IMG/VR virus record: IMGVR_UViG_3300012208_000008
Span: 1-39,108 of that record
Strand: one strand, 5' to 3'
Origin: a virus
DNA: 39,108 bases
Part shown: positions 21,460 to 29,504 of the stretch, in pieces
Layout of the letters: every line of letters starts with the position of its first letter
Position numbering within the stretch: position 1 is the stretch's first letter
Translations under genes and position numbers: made by a program
The notes under the pieces: model-generated
Told to the model about the DNA's origin: nothing
The model's input: only the letters and a program-made list of their open reading frames with translations
The model's database searches: none

Positions 21460-22389
21460 TCATAGGCCGATGCCTGACCAGCTGTTGGGAGGTTGGGATT
21501 GCTTATTCATTTGGCTCAACAGATACCAGTTCGAGAGATTGTTCCCAATGCCGCTGAAAGCGTTCCCCCAGGCGTTGTACCCAGAAGCCCGTGCCGCCGC
21601 CGCCGCCGTCTGACCGCCAATAGTAAGATTCCCGATAGTGGCGGCGTTTTGCGAGCCGATGTTCCCCAACTGCGTTGCCGTGGTCTGCCCTAACCCGGCA
21701 ATGGATGCCAACTGGTTAAACCGCGTGGATCGGTTTGTCTGGAAGCGGTTGTAGGCGTTCGAGTATTCGTTCGAGGCAAAATCCTGATTGTAGCGCGTGA
21801 GCGCCTTTAGCGTTCCCCCGGCAAGCACGCTGCCCTTCGAGGCTGCGGAACGTTCAAGAGCCTTCGCGCCTTCCGATAGCCTGAAGTCGTATCCAGGGTC
21901 AGTGGTGAAGTCGGAAGACGAGAAGTCGCGGTTCAGGGAGCCAAAATCGCTTGGATTCATCCCGCTGGGCGGCCCCGAAGCGGTGGTAGCGCCTGGCGTG
22001 GGCACAGTGGTCATCCCCATGTCGGTACGGTAGGGATTGCCAGACCCGTCATCGTACCTTTGCGGGCCGTGGATCATCCGGGTGAGTTCATCCGGTGGAA
22101 TTCCTGTGGATTGCGCGGTATGCGTGATGGCCTGGTCGGGAGGCACGCCAATGCCCAGCAGGTATTGCAAGTTCTGGATGGCTCCCGAGCCCGCCGTGAG
22201 CCAGGGCTGCAAATTCTTCTGCGTGATGTCGAACTGGCGCTGCTGTTCGGCAATGGCGGTCTGCGAAGACTGCTCTGCAGCCTTGGCTTGTGCACTTGCG
22301 CCCTTGCCGGCAATCGCCGCTGCGCCAATCCCTCCCGCAGCCGCCGCCACCCCGCCAATGACAATCGCCGTGCTGGTCGCTATGCTCAT
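21460..22389 (-). CDS. probable DNA transfer protein, P22 gp7-like, 309 aa
   Basis: ATG at 22389 overlaps the previous stop. An N-terminal hydrophobic Ala/Gly helix (IVIGGVAAAAGGIGAAAIAG) is followed by QSSQTAIAEQQRQFDITQKN and LQPWLTAGSGAIQNLQYLLG, a common core of phage internal virion or DNA-transfer proteins. After that come a Gly/Pro/Ser-rich linker and the motif DFTTDPGYDFRLSEGAKALE, with SAASKGSVLAGGTLKALTRY. This core is recognisable in gp7-like proteins of many podoviruses. It is the first of three ejection-type genes. Confidence 0.75.
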   Translation of the reverse strand: MSIATSTAIVIGGVAAAAGGIGAAAIAGKGASAQAKAAEQSSQTAIAEQQRQFDITQKNLQPWLTAGSGAIQNLQYLLGIGVPPDQAITHTAQSTGIPPDELTRMIHGPQRYDDGSGNPYRTDMGMTTVPTPGATTASGPPSGMNPSDFGSLNRDFSSSDFTTDPGYDFRLSEGAKALERSAASKGSVLAGGTLKALTRYNQDFASNEYSNAYNRFQTNRSTRFNQLASIAGLGQTTATQLGNIGSQNAATIGNLTIGGQTAAAAARASGYNAWGNAFSGIGNNLSNWYLLSQMNKQSQPPNSWSGIGL

Positions 22390-23000
22390 TAGTTCACCGC
22401 GCTGCTTTTCCCCGCCAGATCATAGAAACAAATCCAGATCAGTCTTCCATCGCTCGGCGATTTCCCGAAAGCCTCGAAAGGGTAGCGGCTGTGGAAGAGA
22501 TTTGTGGGATAAGTGATAAAGCGGTTCCACTTCATCTCCACGAACCAGATTTGCTCCCACCAATCGAGCACTTTCCATTCGCGGCTCATCATGGAATAGA
22601 ACCACTCGGCATTTGCGCCGCGGCCTGTCAGTTCTTCCTTGCTGGGCAGCCGATCGAGGCCAAGTGCCGTATGCCGCCAGAAGGCTGTGCCGCCCTTGGC
22701 TTGCTCCGCCGGATTGAGATACAGAACGCTCGCAAACTCGGCGCAAATATCGTCGGAATGCACCCAGCTGTGTGGCAGTTCGCCCGCCAGATTCAAGCGA
22801 AAACAAGACAATCGCGGGATGATGGGATGTCCGATGGCTGAGGCAATTCTCTCGTACCAATGAGGCACAGGATATTTAGAAATGCCGGTGTAGGCGGCGC
22901 CGTCTGGCCCGGTTTCCGTCGAGAATTCTCCCGCAATCACCGCTTCACGGACTTCCCGCGCGTCGGGCGCGAAATCATCGAACTGGCGCAATGGAATCAT
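22389..23000 (-). CDS. 2-oxoglutarate/Fe(II) dioxygenase-like (DUF6445-like) protein, 203 aa
   Basis: ATG at 23000 (ATGA overlap). Motifs: VHSDD with His81 and Asp83 as the HxD iron pair, FASVLYLNP and GGTAFWRH (core strands), distal His170 in NLFHSRYPFEAFG, and Arg186 in DGRLIWICFYD for 2-oxoglutarate. The layout matches the double-stranded beta-helix DUF6445 proteins, whose substrates are mostly unknown. Coupled with a GNAT gene upstream and placed between tail-accessory and ejection genes, it may modify a virion protein or surface sugar. Confidence 0.7.
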   Translation of the reverse strand: MIPLRQFDDFAPDAREVREAVIAGEFSTETGPDGAAYTGISKYPVPHWYERIASAIGHPIIPRLSCFRLNLAGELPHSWVHSDDICAEFASVLYLNPAEQAKGGTAFWRHTALGLDRLPSKEELTGRGANAEWFYSMMSREWKVLDWWEQIWFVEMKWNRFITYPTNLFHSRYPFEAFGKSPSDGRLIWICFYDLAGKSSAVN

Positions 23001-23422
23001 AGTGTGCGCTGATAAGAACTTTCGACGTAGGAATATCCAAGTCTCTTATAGAGCCCTGCCACGCGCTCGTTCGGGGCAATCATCTGCACGTGGGAAGCGC
23101 CAGCCAGCCGCGCGCGGTTTTCCGTTTCTCGCAAAAGTTTCAACCCAGCTCCCCGGTGCTGCGGCTCTACCCACCAAAAAACTTCTCCAACGGTAAGATC
23201 CCCGGAAAGGAAGTGCGGGTAGATCAGAAATCCCAGCATCCCGATGATCTGCCCGTCTTCCTCGGCTACCAGAACGGAATTCCTGTCCGTGAGTTCCCTG
23301 GCCAGTTTGCGCATTTGCTCGGGGTTGTCGCTCAAGTGCGCTTTGTAGGAGCTTTCCCGGAGGAATCGCTGGCCCATTTCGACCAGTCTACTGAGGTCGG
23401 CTTCCCTGGCTTCGCGTATCAT
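22997..23422 (-). CDS. GNAT-family N-acetyltransferase, 141 aa
   Basis: ATG at 23422 overlaps the previous stop. Clear GNAT core: IREAREADLSRLVEMGQRFL start, NSVLVAEEDGQIIGMLGFLI strand, VGEVFWWVEPQHRGAGLKLL with the acetyl-CoA-binding Q-x-x-G-x-G (QHRGAG, residues 88-93), then MIAPNERVAGLYKRLGYSYV, the usual C-terminal GNAT motif. Acetyl-CoA-dependent acetylation of an amine is expected; the substrate is unknown. GNATs in phage tail regions occur and may modify virion components. Confidence 0.85.
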   Translation of the reverse strand: MIREAREADLSRLVEMGQRFLRESSYKAHLSDNPEQMRKLARELTDRNSVLVAEEDGQIIGMLGFLIYPHFLSGDLTVGEVFWWVEPQHRGAGLKLLRETENRARLAGASHVQMIAPNERVAGLYKRLGYSYVESSYQRTL

Positions 23423-23670
23423 CCGTGCTCTTTCTGCTTCCCAATTTCAGAAAGCAATGCCACTGCCGCCTTTTCGGCGTTCTCATGCTGTGTGGCGCAG
23501 AAATCGCGTGCCGCGGAAAGGCTTGCGGCCAGCTTTTGCAAGTCTCCGGCTACTTCGGCGGCCACGGTATGTGCATGGTCGCTGGCGGGATTCGCGCAGC
23601 AGCGGATGGTGACGGCGAACTGCCCGTTAGAGAGCTTTTCGTACTTCACGATTTCAGTGATGTGGGCCAT
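23419..23670 (-). CDS. small hypothetical protein, 83 aa
   Basis: ATG at 23670 overlaps the stop of the Hint-domain gene (TGATG). The product starts with a strand pair (ITEIVKYEKLSNGQFAVTIR) with two adjacent Cys and continues as a helix (TVAAEVAGDLQKLAASLSAA). No family recognised. Overlaps the GNAT gene by four bases. A role with the preceding Hint protein is possible because the two are translationally coupled. Confidence 0.65.
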   Translation of the reverse strand: MAHITEIVKYEKLSNGQFAVTIRCCANPASDHAHTVAAEVAGDLQKLAASLSAARDFCATQHENAEKAAVALLSEIGKQKEHG

Positions 23671-24593
23671 CAGTTTTTGAATACGTTATGAGCAATCTGC
23701 CCGTTGGCCAGCGCGAAGCAGTGCATTTCATCGCTCATTCCCGCTTCCAGCTGCAAATTGTAGATGGTGCCCCAGTAAGGCATCGGCTGCCCTGGGAAAA
23801 TCGTGTCCGCGGCTACCCACTCCCCGTCCTTGTACAGCCGATGGCCGGGAGTAACGTGCTGGCCGTCCTCCATGCGGCAGAGCGGGCCGTCGTAATCGTG
23901 CTCCAAGAGCTTCATCACGCGCCGCCAGCCGGCGAGACTCAGCACTTGATCTCCTTCGCGGATTTCCGAAATCGGCACGCACCCGCGGCGGGTTAGCACC
24001 AAGGTTCCCGCAGAAAAGCATGCTCCCCCGCCTCCGCCTCCGCCCACGCCTCCTCCACCTCCCGTAGTGGTGATTTTCCCAAGATAAAGCCTGCCATCAT
24101 TCGCCGTCACATTGGGATTAGATGTACTGGCCTGGTAGGCAACGGCCCCGCCAAGAAAAGTTGGATCATCCGCAGTGACAAAATAAGTGCCATAAGCCCC
24201 CGGATCTACGCTGCCGGAATTGTAGGCCACATCGCCATCGGGAAACCGTTGGGTGGATGCCGCGACATTGATGGTTGTTGTGGTTCCGCTTTGCGTGAGC
24301 GGTTGCGTCGTTGGCGTGTAAGAAGCCAGCGCCGCCGTCGCTCGTTTGGTTCCCGCTAAACGGCTATTGGCATCCAGAGCGATGAAGCCGCGCTTGCCTC
24401 CGGCCAAGGGAGACCCAGCGCCATCGGCGGCTATCTGGTCTGTGCTGACCAGTTTACCGAGCTGCGTGAGTGCCGGATCGGTCTTCGACACCAAATCACG
24501 GATCAATCGCAGCATCTCGGGAGTGGGCTTGCCGTCGCTATCGACAATCGGCCCGCGAGACCAGGAAATCGGACGGGGCTTTGAAACAGCCAT
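23670..24593 (-). CDS. virion-region protein with polyglycine linker and C-terminal Hint domain, 307 aa
   Basis: ATG at 24593. Residues 1-175 resemble a tail-fibre-like beta protein (GPIVDSDGKPTPEMLRLI, DDPTFLGGAVAYQASTSNPN). Residues 178-190 are almost pure Gly. At 192 the Hint domain starts: block A CFSAGTLVLTRRGCVPISEI with Cys192, block B HVTPGHR (246-252), and block G AHN (301-303), just four residues from the end. The domain could perform an N-S acyl shift at Cys192 and cleave or activate the polyglycine end. There is no C-extein, so splicing is unlikely. Position after gp10-like suggests a tail component. Confidence 0.8.
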   Translation of the reverse strand: MAVSKPRPISWSRGPIVDSDGKPTPEMLRLIRDLVSKTDPALTQLGKLVSTDQIAADGAGSPLAGGKRGFIALDANSRLAGTKRATAALASYTPTTQPLTQSGTTTTINVAASTQRFPDGDVAYNSGSVDPGAYGTYFVTADDPTFLGGAVAYQASTSNPNVTANDGRLYLGKITTTGGGGGVGGGGGGGACFSAGTLVLTRRGCVPISEIREGDQVLSLAGWRRVMKLLEHDYDGPLCRMEDGQHVTPGHRLYKDGEWVAADTIFPGQPMPYWGTIYNLQLEAGMSDEMHCFALANGQIAHNVFKN

Positions 24594-24603
24594 TGGTCAA
24601 CCC

Positions 24604-24921
24604 TTACTGACTGGGCGTGTTTGCGACAATCGCAGCAGCAAGCGCGTTGGCCGAATCCGACATGGACTTCACGGTATCTTGCAGCGCCGCGCGGTCGGCA
24701 GCCGAAATAGGCCCGCTCCCCGCCAAGGCTACCGTGAGTTTAGTGAACAACGCAATCAGGGCCGCGTTGGCTGCCGCTTCAGCGTCGGTATTGGCCTTAG
24801 CCTGCGTGATGATGGCCTGTAGGTCTGCATCCATTTGATTCTCCTTTGCGAGTAGTAATCTAACCGCTGACAGAATCTCGTCCAACCGGGTGTCGTGATG
24901 GAGGTGGACGTGGAGATTCAT
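24604..24921 (-). CDS. small helical virion-region protein, 105 aa
   Basis: ATG at 24921 overlaps the gp10-like stop (TAATG); a 14-codon upstream extension is rejected. His-rich start (NLHVHLHHDTRLDEI), then helices (AIITQAKANTDAEAAANAAL, SDSANALAAAIVANT). The helix-rich, Ala/Asp/Gln sequence resembles small phage tail or head accessory proteins annotated as hypothetical. It sits where P22 carries its tail-needle gene, but I see no coiled-coil needle or knob pattern. Confidence 0.65.
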   Translation of the reverse strand: MNLHVHLHHDTRLDEILSAVRLLLAKENQMDADLQAIITQAKANTDAEAAANAALIALFTKLTVALAGSGPISAADRAALQDTVKSMSDSANALAAAIVANTPSQ

Positions 24922-26309
24922 TAGTATCCGCCCGCCATCGCCTCCAAAAAGGCGCTGATCCATACCTGCTTTACAGGTTCCGTGCTCTTTACCTCATACA
25001 CGCGGTCCCGCGCTTCGCCTAGACGCCTCCAAATCGCCATCCGCCGGTATTCGCCTTGCTTCCCCATGCTGGCTAAGCGTTCATTCGACCAGGTATGCCC
25101 GCCATCGTTCGACCAGCGCAGGGTAAGTTGCGGATCGCTCCCCTGACCGGCCGGCAACCCTACTCCCGATTCCAGATCCAACTGGAAGGCGCCGTGGAAG
25201 ATGCGCTTCCCGGTGCTTGACAGGTGCGGGGCGCGGCGCAGCCACATGATGGGTTGGCCATCGTCGGTAAACACCGCATCGCTCATTTCGTACAGGTTGC
25301 CATTCTCGAAATCGCCCACCAGGTGCCGCGTGCCGTCGAAAATATGCTGCTCGGCGCGATGCCTGGTAATCGTGCCATCCGCTTTCAGGCTTTGCCGCTC
25401 ATGCCACAGGCTGGTAGCGGCATCGAAGATCCAAGTCGTCGCCGCTGCCGGAAAATTCAGCGCATAGAACGAATGGCCGTCCAAGATGTAGGTGTAAGAA
25501 GTGGCGCCCGAGAGGTTCCCGTAGGTCGAAAGCGCATATTCTATGGCATGCGTGGAGATGCGCCGCGGGCTATAGCTCTCGGCCCGCTTGACGATTGCCT
25601 GCCCTTTGTCGTTCACCATCACGTACAAAAGGGTGTTGTCGATCTTCTGCACCGTGCCGGCAATGGCCCCTTCCTCAATGAAGCCCCCTGGAACGCGCTG
25701 GAATGGGTTGTCGGCGTCGCCGCTGTCGTAGAACACTTCTATGCTTCTGTCCCCAAAAAGCCACAGTTCGCGGTGATCGACCAGCAAGGTCAGCAAGTTG
25801 TCTGGTTCGCCCTCGGCGCTGCCAAAATCCAGGCCATCCCAGTTGGTTGCGTCCGAAATAGCTGAAAACCAGAATTTTCCCGTTCCTGGCTGGTTGACGA
25901 TGATGTATTGGTCAAGGAATTGCGCGACATTCGCCCCGGGCGGGAAGTCCGGGTCGCCAATCTGGTTGAACGCATTCGTCGCAAAACGGAAGGTATAGCC
26001 TTTAGCCCCATCGGCTAGCACTAAGTCTGTGCCGTTATCGGTCATCAGGATGGAACCCAGGCCAGTCGTCAGCGTTCCCATCGGGATGGGTACATTGGGC
26101 GTTGTGACTTCATAAAGCGTTATCCCGCTGACCATGAAACTGCGACCTACGGATGAGTAATACAGCCCCCGGCATGGTCCCAAGCCCGCCGTTGACAGCT
26201 TTTTGAGGCCTGGAGAGCCTACCAGGGCCGCAATTTCGTGTTCTTTCCCGGTACCCAGCTCGTCCAGTTCAGGGTACAGATTGACGCAGCGCTGCGCGTC
26301 CACGTTCAC
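24921..26309 (-). CDS. P22 gp10-like packaged DNA stabilisation/tail hub protein, 462+ aa
   Basis: The only standard start is GTG at 26309. Typical gp10-like N-terminal pattern: DAQRCVNLYPELDELGTGKE, VGSPGLKKL. Later: GLGSILMTDNGTDLVLADG, QFLDQYIIVNQPGTGKFWFS and FGDRSIEVFYDSGDADNPFQ, a beta-propeller-like repeat seen in the family. gp10 closes the portal channel and carries the tail needle. The in-frame sequence before the GTG (KFPGFIGPSYTARS) looks like genuine N-terminus. An ACG at 26357 overlapping the gp4-like stop may be the real start, or an altered ATG. Confidence 0.8.
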   Translation of the reverse strand: MNVDAQRCVNLYPELDELGTGKEHEIAALVGSPGLKKLSTAGLGPCRGLYYSSVGRSFMVSGITLYEVTTPNVPIPMGTLTTGLGSILMTDNGTDLVLADGAKGYTFRFATNAFNQIGDPDFPPGANVAQFLDQYIIVNQPGTGKFWFSAISDATNWDGLDFGSAEGEPDNLLTLLVDHRELWLFGDRSIEVFYDSGDADNPFQRVPGGFIEEGAIAGTVQKIDNTLLYVMVNDKGQAIVKRAESYSPRRISTHAIEYALSTYGNLSGATSYTYILDGHSFYALNFPAAATTWIFDAATSLWHERQSLKADGTITRHRAEQHIFDGTRHLVGDFENGNLYEMSDAVFTDDGQPIMWLRRAPHLSSTGKRIFHGAFQLDLESGVGLPAGQGSDPQLTLRWSNDGGHTWSNERLASMGKQGEYRRMAIWRRLGEARDRVYEVKSTEPVKQVWISAFLEAMAGGY

Positions 26310-26349
26310 GCTGCGGGCGGTATAGCTTGGCCCAATGAACCCTGGGAAC

Positions 26350-27117
26350 TTATCCGTACGGCCCCCGCAGGATGTCCCATCCGCCCTGATGGGTAAGTTC
26401 TGGATCGCCGTTAAGCGTTAAAGGCTGCTGATTCAAGCGTTTCATCCATGCCTTGCTCTCGATGGCCTGGTTGATGACTTCGGCTGGAGCGCTTCTCCCG
26501 TATTCCGGGGCGAGTTCGATCGCTAGATTGGTCGTCAGGGCTTCTTTATAGCCGGGCCGCAACGCCAATTCTGTCGTAATTCCATCCAGTGAAACGATTT
26601 GCAGCAACTGCTCCAGAAAAAGAATCAGGCTGTAGGCCGCGTCTGGTTGCAATTCGAACCAGATCCTGCCATTCGGGAAGTTGGGCTCGTAATACAGCCC
26701 GCGCGGCATGCCCACCTGCGACGGGAGGTAGACTGCCGTCCATTCCTCTTTGGTATAGCTATCTAGGGCTCTTTCACTCTCTCCCAGGCCTCCCCCTGTC
26801 AGCCAGGCCTGGCCCTTTTCGATGCGGTTGGGGCGCGGTGTGTCGAAGCCTGGGGCAACCACACCCGGCCCGATGTCGTAGGGGTTGGTTCCCACCGTTA
26901 GCGTGAAGGTGTTTCGCGCCAGCACCGGGACCGCTAGCTTTTCCGTGTTCCAGGAATCCACCATGTCGTTGAACGATTCGAGGCCATCAGTCAACTGGTC
27001 CGCTGGCAGGGGATTGCCGCTCGCCAGCACTCCCAGCAGGCGCAAAGCGCGCTTGATGATGTCCTGAGTGCTCGCATGGACGCGGTAAACGTCATTGACG
27101 CTGACAAGAGCTGGCAT
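26350..27117 (-). CDS. P22 gp4-like tail accessory factor, 255 aa
   Basis: ATG at 27117 immediately follows the stop of the small gene upstream. N-terminal helical pattern characteristic of gp4 proteins: TQDIIKRALRLLGVLASGNP, LTDGLESFNDMVDSWNTEKL, followed by the beta part FTLTVGTNPYDIGPGV and RPNRIEKGQAW. C-terminal helices (KEALTTNLAIELAPEYGRSA). In P22, gp4 binds the portal and begins tail assembly, stabilising packaged DNA. At 255 residues it is longer than P22 gp4 (about 166), as is common in other podoviruses. Confidence 0.8.
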   Translation of the reverse strand: MPALVSVNDVYRVHASTQDIIKRALRLLGVLASGNPLPADQLTDGLESFNDMVDSWNTEKLAVPVLARNTFTLTVGTNPYDIGPGVVAPGFDTPRPNRIEKGQAWLTGGGLGESERALDSYTKEEWTAVYLPSQVGMPRGLYYEPNFPNGRIWFELQPDAAYSLILFLEQLLQIVSLDGITTELALRPGYKEALTTNLAIELAPEYGRSAPAEVINQAIESKAWMKRLNQQPLTLNGDPELTHQGGWDILRGPYG

Positions 27118-27276
27118 CTAGTCCTTGGCCGGTTTGAATCCTGCCTCGCGCAGCGCCGCCGCATCCTCCGCATTCTTCGGGAAGCCTTCAGATCCTGAAG
27201 GATGCACGAACCGCTGCGGGTAAGAGCCGGTATCCTGCTCTTTTTCCTTCTCTTGCTGCTTTTTGGCCTCTGGCAT
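27118..27276 (-). CDS. small charged virion-region protein, 52 aa
   Basis: ATG at 27276 with AGGAG seven bases upstream. Lys/Glu/Gln-rich start (EAKKQQEKEKEQDTGSY), followed by PQRFVHPSGSEGFPKNAED and a final LREAGFKP. The FPKN-EDA-AL-AGF ending is reminiscent of small proteins between phage coat and tail-accessory genes. Disordered N-terminus. No assigned function. Confidence 0.65.
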   Translation of the reverse strand: MPEAKKQQEKEKEQDTGSYPQRFVHPSGSEGFPKNAEDAAALREAGFKPAKD

Positions 27277-27338
27277 GAATGGCTCCTTTGAAATAAAGAG
27301 GGCGGATTTCCGCTCCGCCCCCAAAGCGGCTGAAAGGT

Positions 27339-28538
27339 TTAACCGTCAGCGTGCAAGCGTACCGCCCACTCGCCCCGCACGGTCTTGAATCCGTACAGGA
27401 TATCAAGCCGCGCGATGTTGCGATGCTTCAGAATGTCGTAATCGACCACAAACGACAGGCTGATGCCGTCCAGTACTTTGCGGCTGGCCAGTTCCGCGCT
27501 CATCGGCTGCATCAGGTCGGCAGTGGCGAAGACGAACGCTTCGGGATGGAACAGCAGCGACGTATTGATGAGTTCGCTGGCTCCCGCCGCCACTTTCGTG
27601 ATGGCGGAGTTGTCGGCGATGGATTGGGAGACGTTCTGAGTTGCTCCAGCGGCGACCACGGATGGTGAAATGGCCAGGTTGCCCGCGCCTCCGGCATAGT
27701 CCGCGGTTATCACGAACATCTTGAGATAACCGTAACTGGCTTTGGTCTCGGGATGCACCGCGTTGGTCCCGGCAAAAGTGATTACATCGCCTTTTTTGAA
27801 GGTGGTTACGCCGGTATCCACGGCAATGGATGCGCCCGTCTGTGTGGCGCCGTTTGACAAATAGGCGGTGACTTTTGCCGCTGTGCCCGTTTGATGGTCC
27901 GTGAGCAGGGTATTCTCGTAGAAATCGAACCCGCTCTGATGCGCGATTTGCCCTTTCTTGAACTGCTTGGCGATGGCTTCCTGCGCATTGAACAGGCCCT
28001 TCTCCGCGTCCAGCGCCTTCACGGTGTGGAACGGCGAAAGAATCGCGCAGCGGTTGTCATCGTCGGGAGCCAGGTTCTCATTCAGGAAGCGCCTAGCCTT
28101 GGCGATGTCCAGGTAAGACAGTGCCACGGTGTCATCGTCTTGGATGGTGAATACGTCCTTGTACATGCTGATGGCGTCGGATTCAACGTCAGCCACCAAG
28201 CGCGCCACGGCAGGCTTAAGGATCCGGTCGCTGTAGTCGTCCAGCTTCATCGTGAGTTCTTGCATGGTGAAGTCCCAGGCGACGTTCTTTACTGTCTGCA
28301 CCGCCAGGGTGGTGGATGCTTCGGTGATGTCCTGGATGTTTGCGGTGATGTCCAAACCGCTGCTCACCGTGAACTGGTTGGGCAGCCGGATGCGCAGCGT
28401 ATCGCCGATTTTCGCGCCGGTTTTGGCGAAAGAACCGTCATAGCTGCGGGTAATGTTTCTGATGAAGTTGCCGCTCTGATGCGCGATGCGCAAAGCCTCT
28501 CGCGTGATCATGTCGGCGGTAAGAAGTGTGTCGGCCAT
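27339..28538 (-). CDS. P22-family major coat protein, 399 aa
   Basis: ATG at 28538; a weak ribosome binding site. N-terminus ADTLLTADMITREALRIAHQ, then NITRSYDGSFAKTGAKIGDT and LRIRLPNQFTVSSG, are typical of P22-type coat proteins. Also LAVQTVKNVAWDFTMQELTM and SDRILKPAVARLVADVESDA. Length is close to P22 gp5 (430). HK97-like fold with an inserted domain in the middle (VDTGVTTFKKGDVITFAG). Forms the capsid shell with the scaffold-like protein encoded just upstream. Confidence 0.9.
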   Translation of the reverse strand: MADTLLTADMITREALRIAHQSGNFIRNITRSYDGSFAKTGAKIGDTLRIRLPNQFTVSSGLDITANIQDITEASTTLAVQTVKNVAWDFTMQELTMKLDDYSDRILKPAVARLVADVESDAISMYKDVFTIQDDDTVALSYLDIAKARRFLNENLAPDDDNRCAILSPFHTVKALDAEKGLFNAQEAIAKQFKKGQIAHQSGFDFYENTLLTDHQTGTAAKVTAYLSNGATQTGASIAVDTGVTTFKKGDVITFAGTNAVHPETKASYGYLKMFVITADYAGGAGNLAISPSVVAAGATQNVSQSIADNSAITKVAAGASELINTSLLFHPEAFVFATADLMQPMSAELASRKVLDGISLSFVVDYDILKHRNIARLDILYGFKTVRGEWAVRLHADG

Positions 28539-28560
28539 TTAGTTTTTTTGGGGCGTCCTT

Positions 28561-29430
28561 CTAGCGCCCGGAGCGTTTACGCACTTGGGCCTCGCGCCGC
28601 TTAATCCATTCCTCATCAGTCAGCGTCTTGTCGCTGGCCGGATCGTCGGGGTCGGCTTCTACGCCTCCCGAAGTCTTGCGAATGGGTGTGGGCGGTTTGG
28701 GGGCCTTGGTGGTCGGCGGAGTTGTTTCCTCGCCCGGTTTTTGTGTTGCGAAACGTGTTTCGAGCTTCCCTAGCGCTAGCACTGCCTGGGTCGGATGCAT
28801 GGCCGCGAGACGGCTAACTTCCTCGGGGTTTTGCCCCAGGAAATAAAGCAGTTCCGGCCCTTTCTCGCTGTATTGCACCGCGTGGGCAATGGCCGTTTGC
28901 GCCGGTCCTTTGGCCGTCCGAAGCGTTTCGATGGCCGCAGCGGTCACATCGCCGTAGTCGGTATGCTCGGCAGTGATGGCGGTTTCTCTTTCGTGCCATT
29001 CCTCGGCGAGCACTCCCTCTTCGGTGCGCTGTTCCCGCTGGGTCTCGTTTTCCTGGAGTTTCTTGTCAAACTCCGCGCGCGCCGCTCGGAGCGTTTCCTC
29101 GCGGACCCACTCATCGCGTGCGTCTAAATAGGCTTCGGTGGTCTGAAAATCGGCCGCATTCGGCTTGGCTTTCGGCTTTTCGGGAACTGCCTCGGCAGGC
29201 TTCTCGCCCAGCGCCTTCTGCCGCCAAAATTCGGCTTCGGCGTTGGCCAGGTGGGCCTTCTTGGTCAGTTCATCGATGCGCCGCTGAACCCCGCCCTCCT
29301 TCTTGGGCGGCTGCGCGGGCTGCTCTTCTTTCGTTTCGCTTGGTTCCGCAGCTGCCGGGGCTGCGGGCGTTTCCGTCTCGGTTGGAGACTCGGCTGGCGT
29401 TTCCAGAATTTCCGGTTCTTCGATATTCAT
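28561..29430 (-). CDS. probable scaffolding protein, 289 aa
   Basis: ATG at 29430 with GGAGGACGCG directly upstream. Acidic Pro/Glu/Thr-rich N-terminus (PEILETPAESPTETETPAAP), then helical blocks (VQRRIDELTKKAHLANAEAE, FWRQKALGEKP), RAEFDKKLQENETQREQRTE, and a basic tail (EEWIKRREAQVRKRSGR) like the coat-binding helix of scaffolds. The location between portal and coat is where P22 gp8 lies. Function is assigned from position and composition; identity to gp8 is not visible. Confidence 0.75.
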   Translation of the reverse strand: MNIEEPEILETPAESPTETETPAAPAAAEPSETKEEQPAQPPKKEGGVQRRIDELTKKAHLANAEAEFWRQKALGEKPAEAVPEKPKAKPNAADFQTTEAYLDARDEWVREETLRAARAEFDKKLQENETQREQRTEEGVLAEEWHERETAITAEHTDYGDVTAAAIETLRTAKGPAQTAIAHAVQYSEKGPELLYFLGQNPEEVSRLAAMHPTQAVLALGKLETRFATQKPGEETTPPTTKAPKPPTPIRKTSGGVEADPDDPASDKTLTDEEWIKRREAQVRKRSGR

Positions 29431-29504
29431 CGCGTCCTCCGATGGATTGCTTCCCGGTGCTTGACCCCTCCCGGTAGGGTTTTACTGCGAACTCTTTGCC
29501 AGCT

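Noticed and set aside
23670-24593. A splicing intein
   Set aside because: The terminal His-Asn is followed by only four residues and no Cys, Ser or Thr comes directly after it, so there is no C-extein to splice.
25224-25865. A 213-codon plus-strand open frame
   Set aside because: It is antisense to the gp10-like gene, which matches its family along this stretch.
27891-28604. A 237-codon plus-strand open frame
   Set aside because: It is antisense to the coat-protein gene; composition-driven.
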